Below are positions 8,773 to 16,634 of a stretch of DNA of 64,000 nt, one piece after another; within the stretch, counting starts at the first letter, position 1, and the number at the start of each line of letters is the position of its first letter. The stretch comes from an uncultured Chitinophaga sp. (GTDB taxonomy: Bacteria > Bacteroidota > Bacteroidia > Chitinophagales > Chitinophagaceae), in assembly GCF_946479755.1 (NCBI RefSeq), contig NZ_CAMLHC010000013.1, positions 62,001 through 126,000 on the forward strand, given 5' to 3'. The notes under the pieces are model-generated. The model was not told the origin of the DNA and did no database searches. It was given only the letters and a program-made list of their open reading frames with translations. Both the position numbers and the translations under genes were made by a program.

Positions 8773-9252
8773 TTATTTTTCCGCTGTTCTAAACACCAGA
8801 TCTCCCCATAGCCGGGCTTCCTGCGCCGACCAGTAAATGTCTCCAGTCCGGATTTTGCGGCGGATGTCCTGCGAGATCCTCGCCAGCATTTTTTCCGGCA
8901 CGCCCTCCCCGCCTCTTCTGCCTGGCCTGGGCATGCCACCTCCTACGATCAGGGCTGCAGTGCCCACCCGGTAACAATATAACCGGAGCTTTTTCTCCGG
9001 GTGATCAAACAAAACACAAACCCCATCCCGGGGCATGCCCCGGTCCACTTTAAAGAACCTGTTCTGCATCCCGTACCGGTTTCCAATATAAGAAAGATAC
9101 TGGGTAATGCTTCTTATTTCCATGGCATGATCCCTTACATGCGCCTTCACAAAATGCTCAAACAACGTCAGATTGTCGTCCGCAATCATAACAGAATAAA
9201 TACCAGCGCGCTTCCCGGAGAATTGCTGCATCTCGATGATTTCGTAATTCAC
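8773..9252 (-). CDS. RelE/HigB-like toxin candidate
   Basis: About 159 residues from a GTG start at 9252; an ATG seven codons in (MQQFSGKRAGIYSVMI) is the alternative. The central part is typical of the larger Bacteroidota RelE/HigB-like toxins: FSGKRAGIYSVMIADDNLTL near the start and GVCVLFDHPEKKLRLYCYRV leading to GTAALIVGGG. HigB/RelE toxins are ribosome-dependent mRNA nucleases. The catalytic residues cannot be assigned with certainty by eye. It is the first gene of a set in the order toxin, XRE antitoxin, SecB-like chaperone, and its upstream region carries operator-like direct repeats. It could instead be a regulator of unknown activity. Confidence 0.7.
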   Translation of the reverse strand: MNYEIIEMQQFSGKRAGIYSVMIADDNLTLFEHFVKAHVRDHAMEIRSITQYLSYIGNRYGMQNRFFKVDRGMPRDGVCVLFDHPEKKLRLYCYRVGTAALIVGGGMPRPGRRGGEGVPEKMLARISQDIRRKIRTGDIYWSAQEARLWGDLVFRTAEK

Positions 9253-9297
9253 TTAGATCAGTTGGGTTTAACGATGTCAGATAATGGTTGATTGATG

Positions 9298-9348
9298 TGA
9301 CAGCTATTATATATGACAGCTATGATATAACCTTTAAAATAACCTTTA
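9298..9348. repeat. Two pairs of direct repeats upstream of the toxin-like gene (operator candidate)
   Basis: TGACAGCTATTATAT (9298-9312) is repeated as TGACAGCTATGATAT (9314-9328) with one change and a start-to-start distance of 16 bases. Immediately beside them ATAACCTTTA occurs at 9327-9336 and again at 9339-9348. The repeats lie 46-96 bases before the GTG of the toxin-like gene, the usual place for autoregulatory sites bound by the antitoxin. Confidence 0.6.
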
Positions 9349-9387
9349 GTGCATTTGCTCCCATCCGTTAAAACCAGGGTTTTGAAG

Positions 9388-9409
9388 AAAGAGCCGTTTC
9401 CGGCTCTTT
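9388..9409. terminator. Hairpin with T-runs on both sides, possible terminator
   Basis: AAAGAGCCG (9388-9396) pairs perfectly with CGGCTCTTT (9401-9409) over a four-base loop. T-rich tracts follow in both directions. No gene obviously ends here: the nearest upstream gene on the minus strand already has its own terminator at 9605-9627. It may insulate the toxin-like operon or end a small transcript from the AT-rich region. Confidence 0.5.
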
Positions 9410-9604
9410 TTCTGGGGCTTTAACAAACGGACATGGATAAAATAAAAAATTCACTCAGATGCGAATACAGTAACAAATGTAGGGAACTTTTTCAAACTGA
9501 AAAAATATTTATTGCTTTATAACTCATTTTTTCACTTTGATATTTATTTTAAAAATCAAAAATATACTTATAACGCAATTCTATTCACATACAGGCATAA
9601 AAAA

Positions 9605-9627
9605 AGGGGGGCCGAAAAAGCTCCCCT
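9605..9627 (-). terminator. Terminator of the hexapeptide-repeat protein gene
   Basis: Stem AGGGGGGC (9605-9612) with GCTCCCCT (9620-9627), one G-T pair, followed on the minus strand by a run of seven T (complement of 9599-9605). It lies about 65 bases after the stop at 9691. Confidence 0.7.
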
Positions 9628-9690
9628 GAGATCAAACCAAAATGGGTTTCCATTTTAGGATGCTATTGAATTGTTGGATGCTATACAGAT

Positions 9691-10323
9691 TTATTGCTCC
9701 AGCTTAATTTCGCCAAGATCGGTAGCTTTACCATCTTCTACTTTTACATCCTTGATAATGGCGCTTTTAAAAGGCGCTTTACCTACGATGGTGATGGTAT
9801 AAGTACCAGCTTTGGCAGCCGGAATAGCGAAAGCGCCCTGTGCAACGGCACCTTTCAGTTTTTCAGTACCGTTGTCCGCTTCTACTTCAGTAGCGCCGTC
9901 GGCAGGTGTAACTTTACCGCTAATGGAACCGCCTTCAACGGTACGGAGAGAATCCATACCTTTTACGGAATCCATGCGCAGGGAATCGTTACGGAAAAGA
10001 GAGTCCATCCTGGACACAGAATCAATACGGGAGAAGGAATCTACGCGGGCAAAAGAGTCTACGCGGGCGAAAGAATCGATGCGGGCTACAGAATCAATAC
10101 CGGCAATGGAATCAATGCTGGCAATGGAATCCAGCCCCATCAGTGAATCTATACCGGTGGAGAGGGAATCAAAACGCGCTACTGAGTCAACAGACATCAG
10201 TGAGTCCATTTTAACTGAAGCGCTATCCAAAGACTTTACAGTCGTGGCATCAGCACTCTTAAACGAAGACATCCCTACTACCATTGCAGCTAAAGCGAGC
10301 ATTCCTGTGATTGTTTTTTTCAT
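9691..10323 (-). CDS. Secreted protein with about 16 hexapeptide (hydrophobic-D-S-hydrophobic-x-x) repeats and a C-terminal beta-sandwich
   Basis: I chose the ATG at 10323 (MKKTITGMLALAAMVVGMSS); a TTG three codons upstream is also open. The product has 210 residues: a signal peptide, a repeat tract (about residues 32-127) and a C-terminal domain (about 131-210; GSISGKVTPADGATEVEA, AGTYTITIVGKAPF) that resembles carboxypeptidase-regulatory-like or prealbumin-like beta-sandwiches. The tract is made of units such as IDSVAR, IDSFAR, VDSFSR, MDSLFR, nearly always six residues long, with Asp-Ser invariant and a hydrophobic residue on each side. There is no cysteine and no lipobox. Function unknown; a secreted structural or adhesive role is a guess. 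It diverges from the sigma factor gene at 10555. Confidence 0.85.
   Translation of the reverse strand: MKKTITGMLALAAMVVGMSSFKSADATTVKSLDSASVKMDSLMSVDSVARFDSLSTGIDSLMGLDSIASIDSIAGIDSVARIDSFARVDSFARVDSFSRIDSVSRMDSLFRNDSLRMDSVKGMDSLRTVEGGSISGKVTPADGATEVEADNGTEKLKGAVAQGAFAIPAAKAGTYTITIVGKAPFKSAIIKDVKVEDGKATDLGEIKLEQ
9943..10230 (-). repeat. Coding tandem repeat, 18-base unit (hexapeptide xDSxxx)
   Basis: About 16 tandem units of 18 bases encode hydrophobic-Asp-Ser-hydrophobic-x-x. Two units are seven residues and one is five. Codon use differs between neighbouring units at many third positions, so the tract is old or selected at protein level rather than a fresh expansion, except for one close pair encoding F-A-R-V-D-S. 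Confidence 0.85.
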
Positions 10324-10554
10324 GGCATTCAATTTTTTGTATGGTTAAAATAATGATGACAACCGTATAACCAGTTGATTGTGCATGATTTTTGCAATAC
10401 TGCACGAATTCATTAACCGGCTGTATACTAACAATACATTCGACAATGCACTTACCATTAGTGAAAGAAATGTTAAAGACAAAAAATTCCGGAAATACTG
10501 AATGCGAAGTGATTAAAATTTATCTTCGCACTGGCGGAAACAAAAGATCAAAGC

Positions 10555-11097
10555 ATGTTGCAACTAAGTAACGACGAAATAGTAAAAGGCATCAGAAGCA
10601 GGAATAAAGCGGTGTTTGAAGCAGTCTTCAAACAGTTCGCTCCTTCTATGTATAATATTGCCTTTCGCTATGTAAAAGATGAAGATGATGCCAACGACAT
10701 GGTGCAGGATGTATTCCTCAATTTGTGGAAAGGTGCGGAAAACCTGGATGAAAGGGCCCCCATCAATCATTACCTGGCCCGTGCGACTGTCAACACCTGT
10801 CTGAACCGCATCAAAAAAGAACAACGGAAAGAAGTATACGCAAAGGAACAGTTACTGACAGCCGCTCCGGCAGAGACCTCCCATGCCATGCTGGAACACA
10901 AGGAACTGGAAGCCCAGTACCGGTCGGCCCTCGACAAGCTGCCGGACCAATGCCGCCGCGTATTTGAAATGAGCCGCCTCAAAGGCCTGTCCCCCGCGGA
11001 AATTGCAGAGCAACTGAACATCTCTATTAATACGGTCTATGCTCACCTCACTACCGCGCTGAAAAAATTACGGGTGGTGCTGATCAACAAAGAATAA
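10555..11097 (+). CDS. ECF RNA polymerase sigma factor
   Basis: The 180-residue protein has region 2 (AVFEAVFKQFAPSMYNIAFR, then DDANDMVQDVFLNLW) and region 4 (LDKLPDQCRRVFEMSRLKGL, then EIAEQLNISINTVYAHLTTA). It is the usual Bacteroidota ECF type that works with FecR and a TonB-dependent receptor. The fecR gene follows after 71 bases and a SusC-like gene after that, all on the plus strand. A possible -7 box (TATCTTCG, 10521-10528) lies 26 bases before the ATG, but no clear -33 box is seen. It is a paralogue of the sigma factors at 6844 and 53901; sequence similarity between them is low outside the conserved regions, so cross-talk is not implied. Confidence 0.94.
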   Translation: MLQLSNDEIVKGIRSRNKAVFEAVFKQFAPSMYNIAFRYVKDEDDANDMVQDVFLNLWKGAENLDERAPINHYLARATVNTCLNRIKKEQRKEVYAKEQLLTAAPAETSHAMLEHKELEAQYRSALDKLPDQCRRVFEMSRLKGLSPAEIAEQLNISINTVYAHLTTALKKLRVVLINKE

Positions 11098-11168
11098 AAA
11101 CAACCAGGATTTTTTTTGGGTTCCACTAATGGTAACACATTTTCCGATTGTATAGTTAATAAGTAGCC

Positions 11169-12173
11169 ATGAATAAGAAAACTGATATAGATATAGTGAT
11201 CCGTTACCTGGAAGATCCGGACAACGAGCAGCATAAACAGCAGCTCAATGACTGGATACAGCAGGACACCGCTAATCTGGATATTTTTCTGGATATGAAA
11301 GCGATGTGGCAGGGAGATCCGCTCCCGGCAGCATCTGCCTTCGACACCCAGGGCCAGTGGCTACAACTCAATGCAACCCTCGACGCCCTGCCATCCACCA
11401 CTACTGCCAGCACCGCTGCACCCGCCGCCGCCCCCCGCAACAGCCGCGTCTTTCAGATGAAAACCCGTTACTGGTGGGCCGCTGCTGCTGTACTTGCCAT
11501 CGGCCTTACCTGGACCTGGCTCGGCCCCGGCAGCTACAAAACCATCACCACCGCACAGAACCTCGACAGCCTCCACTTGCCGGACGGCTCTATGGTATAT
11601 ATTAATGCACACAGTACTGTCCGCTACTCCCGCACCTTTGGCAAAAACAACCGCCATATTAAAATAGACAAGGGAGAAGCTTTCTTTGACGTTGTGAAAA
11701 ACGATGCCCTCCCCTTCACCGTAGATGCTCCCGATGTAGAAGTGGAAGTGCTGGGCACCGCTTTCAACGTGAAAGCAGCCGGTTCCGGTGTGAAAGTGTT
11801 CGTACAGTCCGGGAAAGTAAGCGCCGCCTACAAAGGCAAAGGCTCCGATAAAAAAGTGATCCTGACACCCGGTCAGGAAGCTTCCCTCGCCCGCCATGGC
11901 AGCACTATCGACACCCGGTTTTACAAGAAAAACAATAACATCCTGGCCTGGAGAACAAGGACCCTCACCTTCGATGATGCCCCGCTCACCGAAGTTGCCG
12001 CCGCCTTGTCCGATTTTTACCATGTACAGGTAGACATCAGCAACCAGCAGCTGAATGACAAAAAACTGCTGGCCACCTTCCCCAATATGCCGCTGGAGGA
12101 AGTACTGGACATTATGCGGAAAACACTTCAAATCAACATCACTCATAAAGACAACCTGGTAGAAATCTACTAA
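11169..12173 (+). CDS. FecR family anti-sigma factor
   Basis: The 334-residue protein has an N-terminal cytoplasmic part starting IDIVIRYLEDPDNEQHKQQL, a Pro/Ala/Thr-rich linker, one membrane segment (WWAAAAVLAIGLTWTWLG, about residues 102-119) and a periplasmic FecR domain (LPDGSMVYINAHSTVRY, KGEAFFDVVKND, VEVLGTAFNVKA). The C-terminal part (FDDAPLTEVAAALSDFYHVQ) is the secretin-like domain common in Bacteroidota FecR proteins. It lies between the sigma factor and the SusC-like gene, 22 bases before the latter's ATG. It should relay receptor occupancy to the sigma factor. Confidence 0.94.
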   Translation: MNKKTDIDIVIRYLEDPDNEQHKQQLNDWIQQDTANLDIFLDMKAMWQGDPLPAASAFDTQGQWLQLNATLDALPSTTTASTAAPAAAPRNSRVFQMKTRYWWAAAAVLAIGLTWTWLGPGSYKTITTAQNLDSLHLPDGSMVYINAHSTVRYSRTFGKNNRHIKIDKGEAFFDVVKNDALPFTVDAPDVEVEVLGTAFNVKAAGSGVKVFVQSGKVSAAYKGKGSDKKVILTPGQEASLARHGSTIDTRFYKKNNNILAWRTRTLTFDDAPLTEVAAALSDFYHVQVDISNQQLNDKKLLATFPNMPLEEVLDIMRKTLQINITHKDNLVEIY

Positions 12174-12195
12174 CCGGCGCCCGACCCTCTTGTTT

Positions 12196-15100
12196 ATGCA
12201 GCATGCTATGCTACAGGCGCCGCGCTCTTATACCAGGTCAAGGTGCGTGCCTGTCTTCCTTTTATATTTTGTTATCCTGGTTTTTACCGGCTCCCCCGCA
12301 GCCGCCCAGACTCCTGATGCCCAACCCAAAAGAATTTCCCTGCAATACGTCAATGCCAGCCTGAAGACAGTCATCCGTGACATCGAAAAACAAACCCGCT
12401 ACACTTTCGCCATTTCCACCGATGAACTCGAAACCCGCAAAGGCGTCAGCATTCACGTACACCACGCACTCCTGCAGGATGTGCTGCGGCAACTCTTTCC
12501 CACCGCCCGCTATAAAGTGGAAATCAGAGACGGACAAATCATCGTCATCCCACAGAATGCAGTACACACCGACGTTCCCGTTACCGATGAACGGCCGGCC
12601 AATAACAACCGGTGGCTCGTTACCGGCGTCGTAACAGACGGACTGGAACCGCTCAGCGGCGTGTCCCTGCGGGAAAAAGGCACCTCCAACGGTACCGCTA
12701 CCAGTGAAAACGGCAGCTTCAAAGTGGAACTCGCCTCCGGACAGGCAGTACTCTCCGTGTCGCTGATCGGCTTCGAAACCAAAGAAATCGCCGTCCGCGA
12801 CCGGCACAATATCTCCGTCACCCTGCAACCCGACCTGAAAAAACTCAACGAACTTGTGGTGCTCGGATACGGCCTGCAAAAGCGCGCCAATATCACCGGC
12901 GCCATAGCCCAGGTAGACGGCGCACGGCTCAAAAGCAGGCCGGTCCCCAACGTCATGGCGGCCCTGCAAGGCACCGCCACCGGCCTGGTGGTTACCCGCA
13001 GCAACGGTCAACCCGGCAAAGAAGGCTTTAACATCCAGGTACGCGGCGTCAATTCCGGCAACAACAATACGCCCGTTATCATCGACGGCGTCCCCGGATC
13101 GCTGGCCGTACTAAACCCCGATGATATTGAATCCGTATCCATCCTCAAAGACGCCAGCGCCGCATCCATCTATGGCGCCCGCGGTGCCGGCGGCGTAGTG
13201 CTGGTGACCACCCGCACCGGCAAACCCGGTAAACTGGCCGTCGATTTCAATACCCTCGCAGGCTTTGAAACACCCATCCGCATCCCGCACCGCCTCTCCT
13301 CCGCCCAACAGGCACGCATGGAGAACGAAGCCACTGTCAACGCCGGCGGGTTTGCCCCATGGCAATCGGGAGAGATTGACCTGATGGAAAAAGGCAGCTA
13401 TTACGCAGAAGACTATACGAAACCGGGATACTACCGTTACTACTATAACTTCGATCAGCTGTCACTCCTTTCAAAAAAGAAAACCAGCATACAGAACTAT
13501 AACGTATCCGTTAAAGGCGGCGATTCGCTGAACCAGTTCTCCGCTTCGTTCGGCTATTTTGGGCGGCAGGGACTATTTGTGGAAGGCCCCGACAGGACCC
13601 GCCGCGTGAACGCCCGCTTCAATCTCAACAACCGCTTCAGCAAACATATCAGCCTCGAAACACGCCTGTCCTACGCGCAAACCAATACCTTCTCCCCGTC
13701 TCAACCGGTAGAAGGGCCACAGGGGCTGCTGGCAGGACTTTACCGCGGACCGGGCAACGTCCCCGTTTTTGTGCCCGGTACCGACCACTTCGCCGCCGGT
13801 GGCGCACCTATCTACGCCATGTTGCACGACGGCGGCATCCGCGAAGAAAAAAACAACTACATCGACGCGGTCTTCACCCTGCGGGCCGACAGCCTGCTGG
13901 CCAAAGGACTCACCCTCCGGCTGGTATACAGTCCGCAGCAACATACCCTGAACGACAACCTGGGACGCAACAGCATCCAGCTGTGGAACCAGGTAGCCCC
14001 GGTGGAAACCTTCCAGGAGCACAGCCTGCTGCAGAAAAGCAAGCTGCAGGCCAAAGGCGGCAACCTCCAGTTGCTGGCCGACTATGACACTAAGCTTAAT
14101 AAACACAACATTCATATACTTGGCGGCTATACGCAGGAAACGTATAACACCGACCAATACACGGCAGCGTCTTACGACCTTCCTCCGGACAACGTCAACG
14201 CCTATCATTTCAACGGCGCGCCACAATACAACATGACCCGCTTTACCAATGGTACACTGCTGTCGTTGTTCGGCAAATTCAATTACAACTACGACAACCG
14301 CTACCTGCTGGAGGCCAACCTGATCGGCGGCCGGCTGTCTCAGCGCAGCAGCGCCTTTCCGGCCATGGAACAATGGCAGGCCTTCCCCTCCTTCTCTGCC
14401 GGATGGCGGCTTAATAATGAAGAATGGTTTTACCGTGCCTTCCATTTTTTCAATGAATTCAAGCTCCGCTGGTCCTGGGGCCGGCTGGGCAATGTCAACA
14501 GCTGGAACAGCATCGACAATGATGAACGGCTGAGTACCTTCACATTCGGATACAATCGTCCTTTTACTCCTTTTGTTTATAAGAACCCCGTTCCGCAGGC
14601 ATCAGGCTGGGAGAACATCTCCACCTACAATTATGGCTGGGATGCCACCCTCTTCCGTGGCAGGCTCACCCTCTCCGCAGATTATTTTGTAAAACACAAC
14701 CGCGATATGCGCATCCCGGTACAGTTGCCTTCCACCGAAGGCGCATGGCCGCTGCGCTTCAACTCCGGAGAAATGAGGGCCTGGGGCTGGGAAGTGAATG
14801 CAGGCTGGCGGAGCAGCCATGGGCCTTTCACCTGGTACCTGAACGCCAACCTCTTCAACAACCAGACGAAAGTACTGGCCAACGACGGTGTAACCCCGCA
14901 GGCCGGCTGGAACGTGGGTATTCCCGGCTATCCTTACGCTTCACTGTTTGGTTATATCGCTGACGGCTATTTCCAGACGACTGGCGATGTACAGCAGCAC
15001 GCCTTCCAAAGTGCCCGCACCGCACCAGGCGATATCAAATACCGGGATGTCAACGGTGATCACCAGATCGATAACCGCGACCTGGTCTACCTCGGCAGCA

Positions 15101-15585
15101 CCGATCCGCAGCTGGCCTATGGCATCGATGCTGGCTTCTCCTGGAAAGGCCTGGAGTTCTCCATCTTTTTCCAGGGTGTCAGCAACCGCAAGGTGATGCC
15201 CGATCCCCGTTACAGTGTTCCGTTTACCGACGGCTGGCAGCAACCCTGGGACATCAACCAGGACTACTGGTCGCCGGAGCGCCCTTATGCATTGTTTCCG
15301 CGCCTCTATCTGCGTGACGAACAAAATACCGTTCCCTCCAGCCACTGGGTAATGAACGGGGCCTACATCCGCCTGAAGAACCTGCAGTTGGGTTACAACC
15401 TGCCGGCCGCATGGCTGAAACGCGTCCCCGTCAAGAATCTCCGCTTTTATTTCTCCGGGCAGGACCTTTGGGAAAGTACAAAAATGAAGATCCGTTATTA
15501 CGATCCCGAACAGGCCGGTGGTTATAACGGTAACGTATATCCGTTCTTCCGGTCTTATACGATCGGGCTGAATGCCTCCTTTTAA
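12196..15585 (+). CDS. SusC/RagA family TonB-dependent receptor with STN domain, no SusD partner beside it
   Basis: I placed the start at the ATG at 12196 (MQHAMLQAPRSYTRS); another ATG lies at 12208. The product has about 1129 residues: signal peptide; STN domain (ISLQYVNASLKTVIRDIEKQ and following, about residues 38-110); a carboxypeptidase-like beta-sandwich (WLVTGVVTDGLEPLSGVSLR); a plug with SVSILKDASAASIYGARGAG; and a beta-barrel ending IGLNASF. These are SusC hallmarks. The STN domain matches the fecR and sigma genes upstream. A susD gene normally follows within a few bases, but here a strong terminator and pyrB on the other strand follow. The receptor either works without a SusD or borrows one from elsewhere. 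Confidence 0.94.
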   Translation: MQHAMLQAPRSYTRSRCVPVFLLYFVILVFTGSPAAAQTPDAQPKRISLQYVNASLKTVIRDIEKQTRYTFAISTDELETRKGVSIHVHHALLQDVLRQLFPTARYKVEIRDGQIIVIPQNAVHTDVPVTDERPANNNRWLVTGVVTDGLEPLSGVSLREKGTSNGTATSENGSFKVELASGQAVLSVSLIGFETKEIAVRDRHNISVTLQPDLKKLNELVVLGYGLQKRANITGAIAQVDGARLKSRPVPNVMAALQGTATGLVVTRSNGQPGKEGFNIQVRGVNSGNNNTPVIIDGVPGSLAVLNPDDIESVSILKDASAASIYGARGAGGVVLVTTRTGKPGKLAVDFNTLAGFETPIRIPHRLSSAQQARMENEATVNAGGFAPWQSGEIDLMEKGSYYAEDYTKPGYYRYYYNFDQLSLLSKKKTSIQNYNVSVKGGDSLNQFSASFGYFGRQGLFVEGPDRTRRVNARFNLNNRFSKHISLETRLSYAQTNTFSPSQPVEGPQGLLAGLYRGPGNVPVFVPGTDHFAAGGAPIYAMLHDGGIREEKNNYIDAVFTLRADSLLAKGLTLRLVYSPQQHTLNDNLGRNSIQLWNQVAPVETFQEHSLLQKSKLQAKGGNLQLLADYDTKLNKHNIHILGGYTQETYNTDQYTAASYDLPPDNVNAYHFNGAPQYNMTRFTNGTLLSLFGKFNYNYDNRYLLEANLIGGRLSQRSSAFPAMEQWQAFPSFSAGWRLNNEEWFYRAFHFFNEFKLRWSWGRLGNVNSWNSIDNDERLSTFTFGYNRPFTPFVYKNPVPQASGWENISTYNYGWDATLFRGRLTLSADYFVKHNRDMRIPVQLPSTEGAWPLRFNSGEMRAWGWEVNAGWRSSHGPFTWYLNANLFNNQTKVLANDGVTPQAGWNVGIPGYPYASLFGYIADGYFQTTGDVQQHAFQSARTAPGDIKYRDVNGDHQIDNRDLVYLGSTDPQLAYGIDAGFSWKGLEFSIFFQGVSNRKVMPDPRYSVPFTDGWQQPWDINQDYWSPERPYALFPRLYLRDEQNTVPSSHWVMNGAYIRLKNLQLGYNLPAAWLKRVPVKNLRFYFSGQDLWESTKMKIRYYDPEQAGGYNGNVYPFFRSYTIGLNASF

Positions 15586-15586
15586 C

Positions 15587-15626
15587 AACGCAACAGGCCG
15601 TCTCACTGGAGACGGCCTGTTGCGTT
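15587..15626. terminator. Strong bidirectional terminator between susC-like gene and pyrB
   Basis: An 18-bp perfect stem (15587-15604 with 15609-15626) with the four-base loop ACTG stands between two convergent genes. T-rich sequence follows on the plus side. It should end both transcripts. Confidence 0.85.
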
Positions 15627-15648
15627 CAGTCTTTATCGTTTGTTCTCT

Positions 15649-16584
15649 TTATTGGAGGTCTTGTTTTTTGCCAGCCAGCAGGTACAGGGCAGCCATTCTT
15701 ACTGCTACACCATTTTCTACCTGGTCCAGGATGATGGACTGACCGGAGTCCGCCACATCGGAGTTCAGTTCCACGCCACGGTTGATCGGTCCGGGGTGCA
15801 TGATCAGGATCTCCTTGTTGAGGCTGTCCAGCAGCTGACGGTTGACGCCATACGCCAGTGAATATTCCCGGAGGGAAGAAAACAGCGGCGTGTTTTGTCT
15901 TTCCAGCTGGATACGGAGCACATTGGCCACGTCGCACCATTGCAATGCTTCGCGGATATTGTAGCTGACATTAACGCCAAGGGCGGCGGCGATGTGTTTG
16001 GGAATAAGGGTGGGCGGGCCTACCACGGTTACTTCCGCACCGAGTTTTTTCAGGCAGTAGATATTGGAGAGGGCCACACGGGAGTGCATGATATCACCAC
16101 AGATGGCGACTTTCTTTCCTTCCACGGTACCGAGTTTTTCCCGGATGGAGAAAGCATCCAGCAGGGCCTGTGTGGGGTGTTCGTTGATACCGTCGCCTGC
16201 ATTCAGAATGGGCACCTGTATATGGCGCGACAGGAAATGCGGCGCACCGCTGGCTGAGTGACGCATCACCACCACGTCCACTTTCATGGACAGGATATTG
16301 TTGACCGTATCGATCAGCGTCTCCCCTTTTGACACGGAGGAACCGGAAGCAGAGAAATTGATAGTATCTGCGCCCAGCCTTTTTTCCGCCAGTTCAAAAG
16401 AAATGCGGGTACGGGTGGAGTTCTCAAAAAATAAATTAACGATGGTAGTATCGCGCAGCGTGGGAACTTTTTTAATCGGCCTTTGTAAAACCTCCTTAAA
16501 CTGGTCGGCTGTTTGAAAAATAAGTTCTATATCCTGGCGCTGCAGATCGCGAATTCCGAGTAAGTGTTTTACAGAAAGTGACAT
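15649..16584 (-). CDS. pyrB: Aspartate carbamoyltransferase catalytic subunit
   Basis: The 311-residue protein carries out the committed step of pyrimidine synthesis, carbamoyl phosphate plus aspartate to carbamoyl aspartate, in the cytoplasm. The carbamoyl phosphate motif FFENSTRTRISFE is at residues 52-64, followed by EHPTQALLDAF and the C-terminal MHPGPINRGVE. Length is normal for the catalytic chain. No regulatory chain gene (pyrI) is beside it. It is preceded by pyrR on the same strand, but an excellent promoter of its own lies directly upstream (16592-16622), which would leave a leader of only a few bases. Confidence 0.97.
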   Translation of the reverse strand: MSLSVKHLLGIRDLQRQDIELIFQTADQFKEVLQRPIKKVPTLRDTTIVNLFFENSTRTRISFELAEKRLGADTINFSASGSSVSKGETLIDTVNNILSMKVDVVVMRHSASGAPHFLSRHIQVPILNAGDGINEHPTQALLDAFSIREKLGTVEGKKVAICGDIMHSRVALSNIYCLKKLGAEVTVVGPPTLIPKHIAAALGVNVSYNIREALQWCDVANVLRIQLERQNTPLFSSLREYSLAYGVNRQLLDSLNKEILIMHPGPINRGVELNSDVADSGQSIILDQVENGVAVRMAALYLLAGKKQDLQ

Positions 16585-16591
16585 TAATGTG

Positions 16592-16622
16592 CAAATATAA
16601 AGGGTGAAATCTGAATTGAAAA
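16592..16622 (-). promoter_or_regulatory. Bacteroidota-type promoter of pyrB
   Basis: On the minus strand, TATATTTG (complement of 16592-16599) fits the -7 consensus TAnnTTTG exactly, and TTTT (16619-16622) stands 19 bases upstream in the -33 position (consensus TTTG). The ATG is seven bases beyond the -7 box, so the message should be leaderless or nearly so. Confidence 0.6.
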
Positions 16623-16634
16623 ATCCGGTTTATG

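Larger units (their letters stand above)
9253..9690. other. Gene-free stretch between the toxin-like gene and the repeat protein gene
   Basis: No convincing coding frame. From left to right it holds the direct repeats at 9298-9348 near the toxin gene start, a hairpin at 9388-9409, a strongly AT-rich segment (about 9415-9600), and the terminator of the repeat-protein gene at 9605-9627. The AT-rich part shows no further structure that I can support. Confidence 0.6.

Noticed and set aside
8773..9252. Toxin-like gene as part of a prophage or integrated element
   Set aside because: There is no integrase, attachment repeat or shift in gene style around it; neighbours on both sides are ordinary chromosomal genes.
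9943..10230. Tandem 18-base repeats considered as a CRISPR-like or non-coding array
   Set aside because: The repeats have no spacers, keep one reading frame across the tract, and lie inside a gene with a signal peptide and a C-terminal domain.
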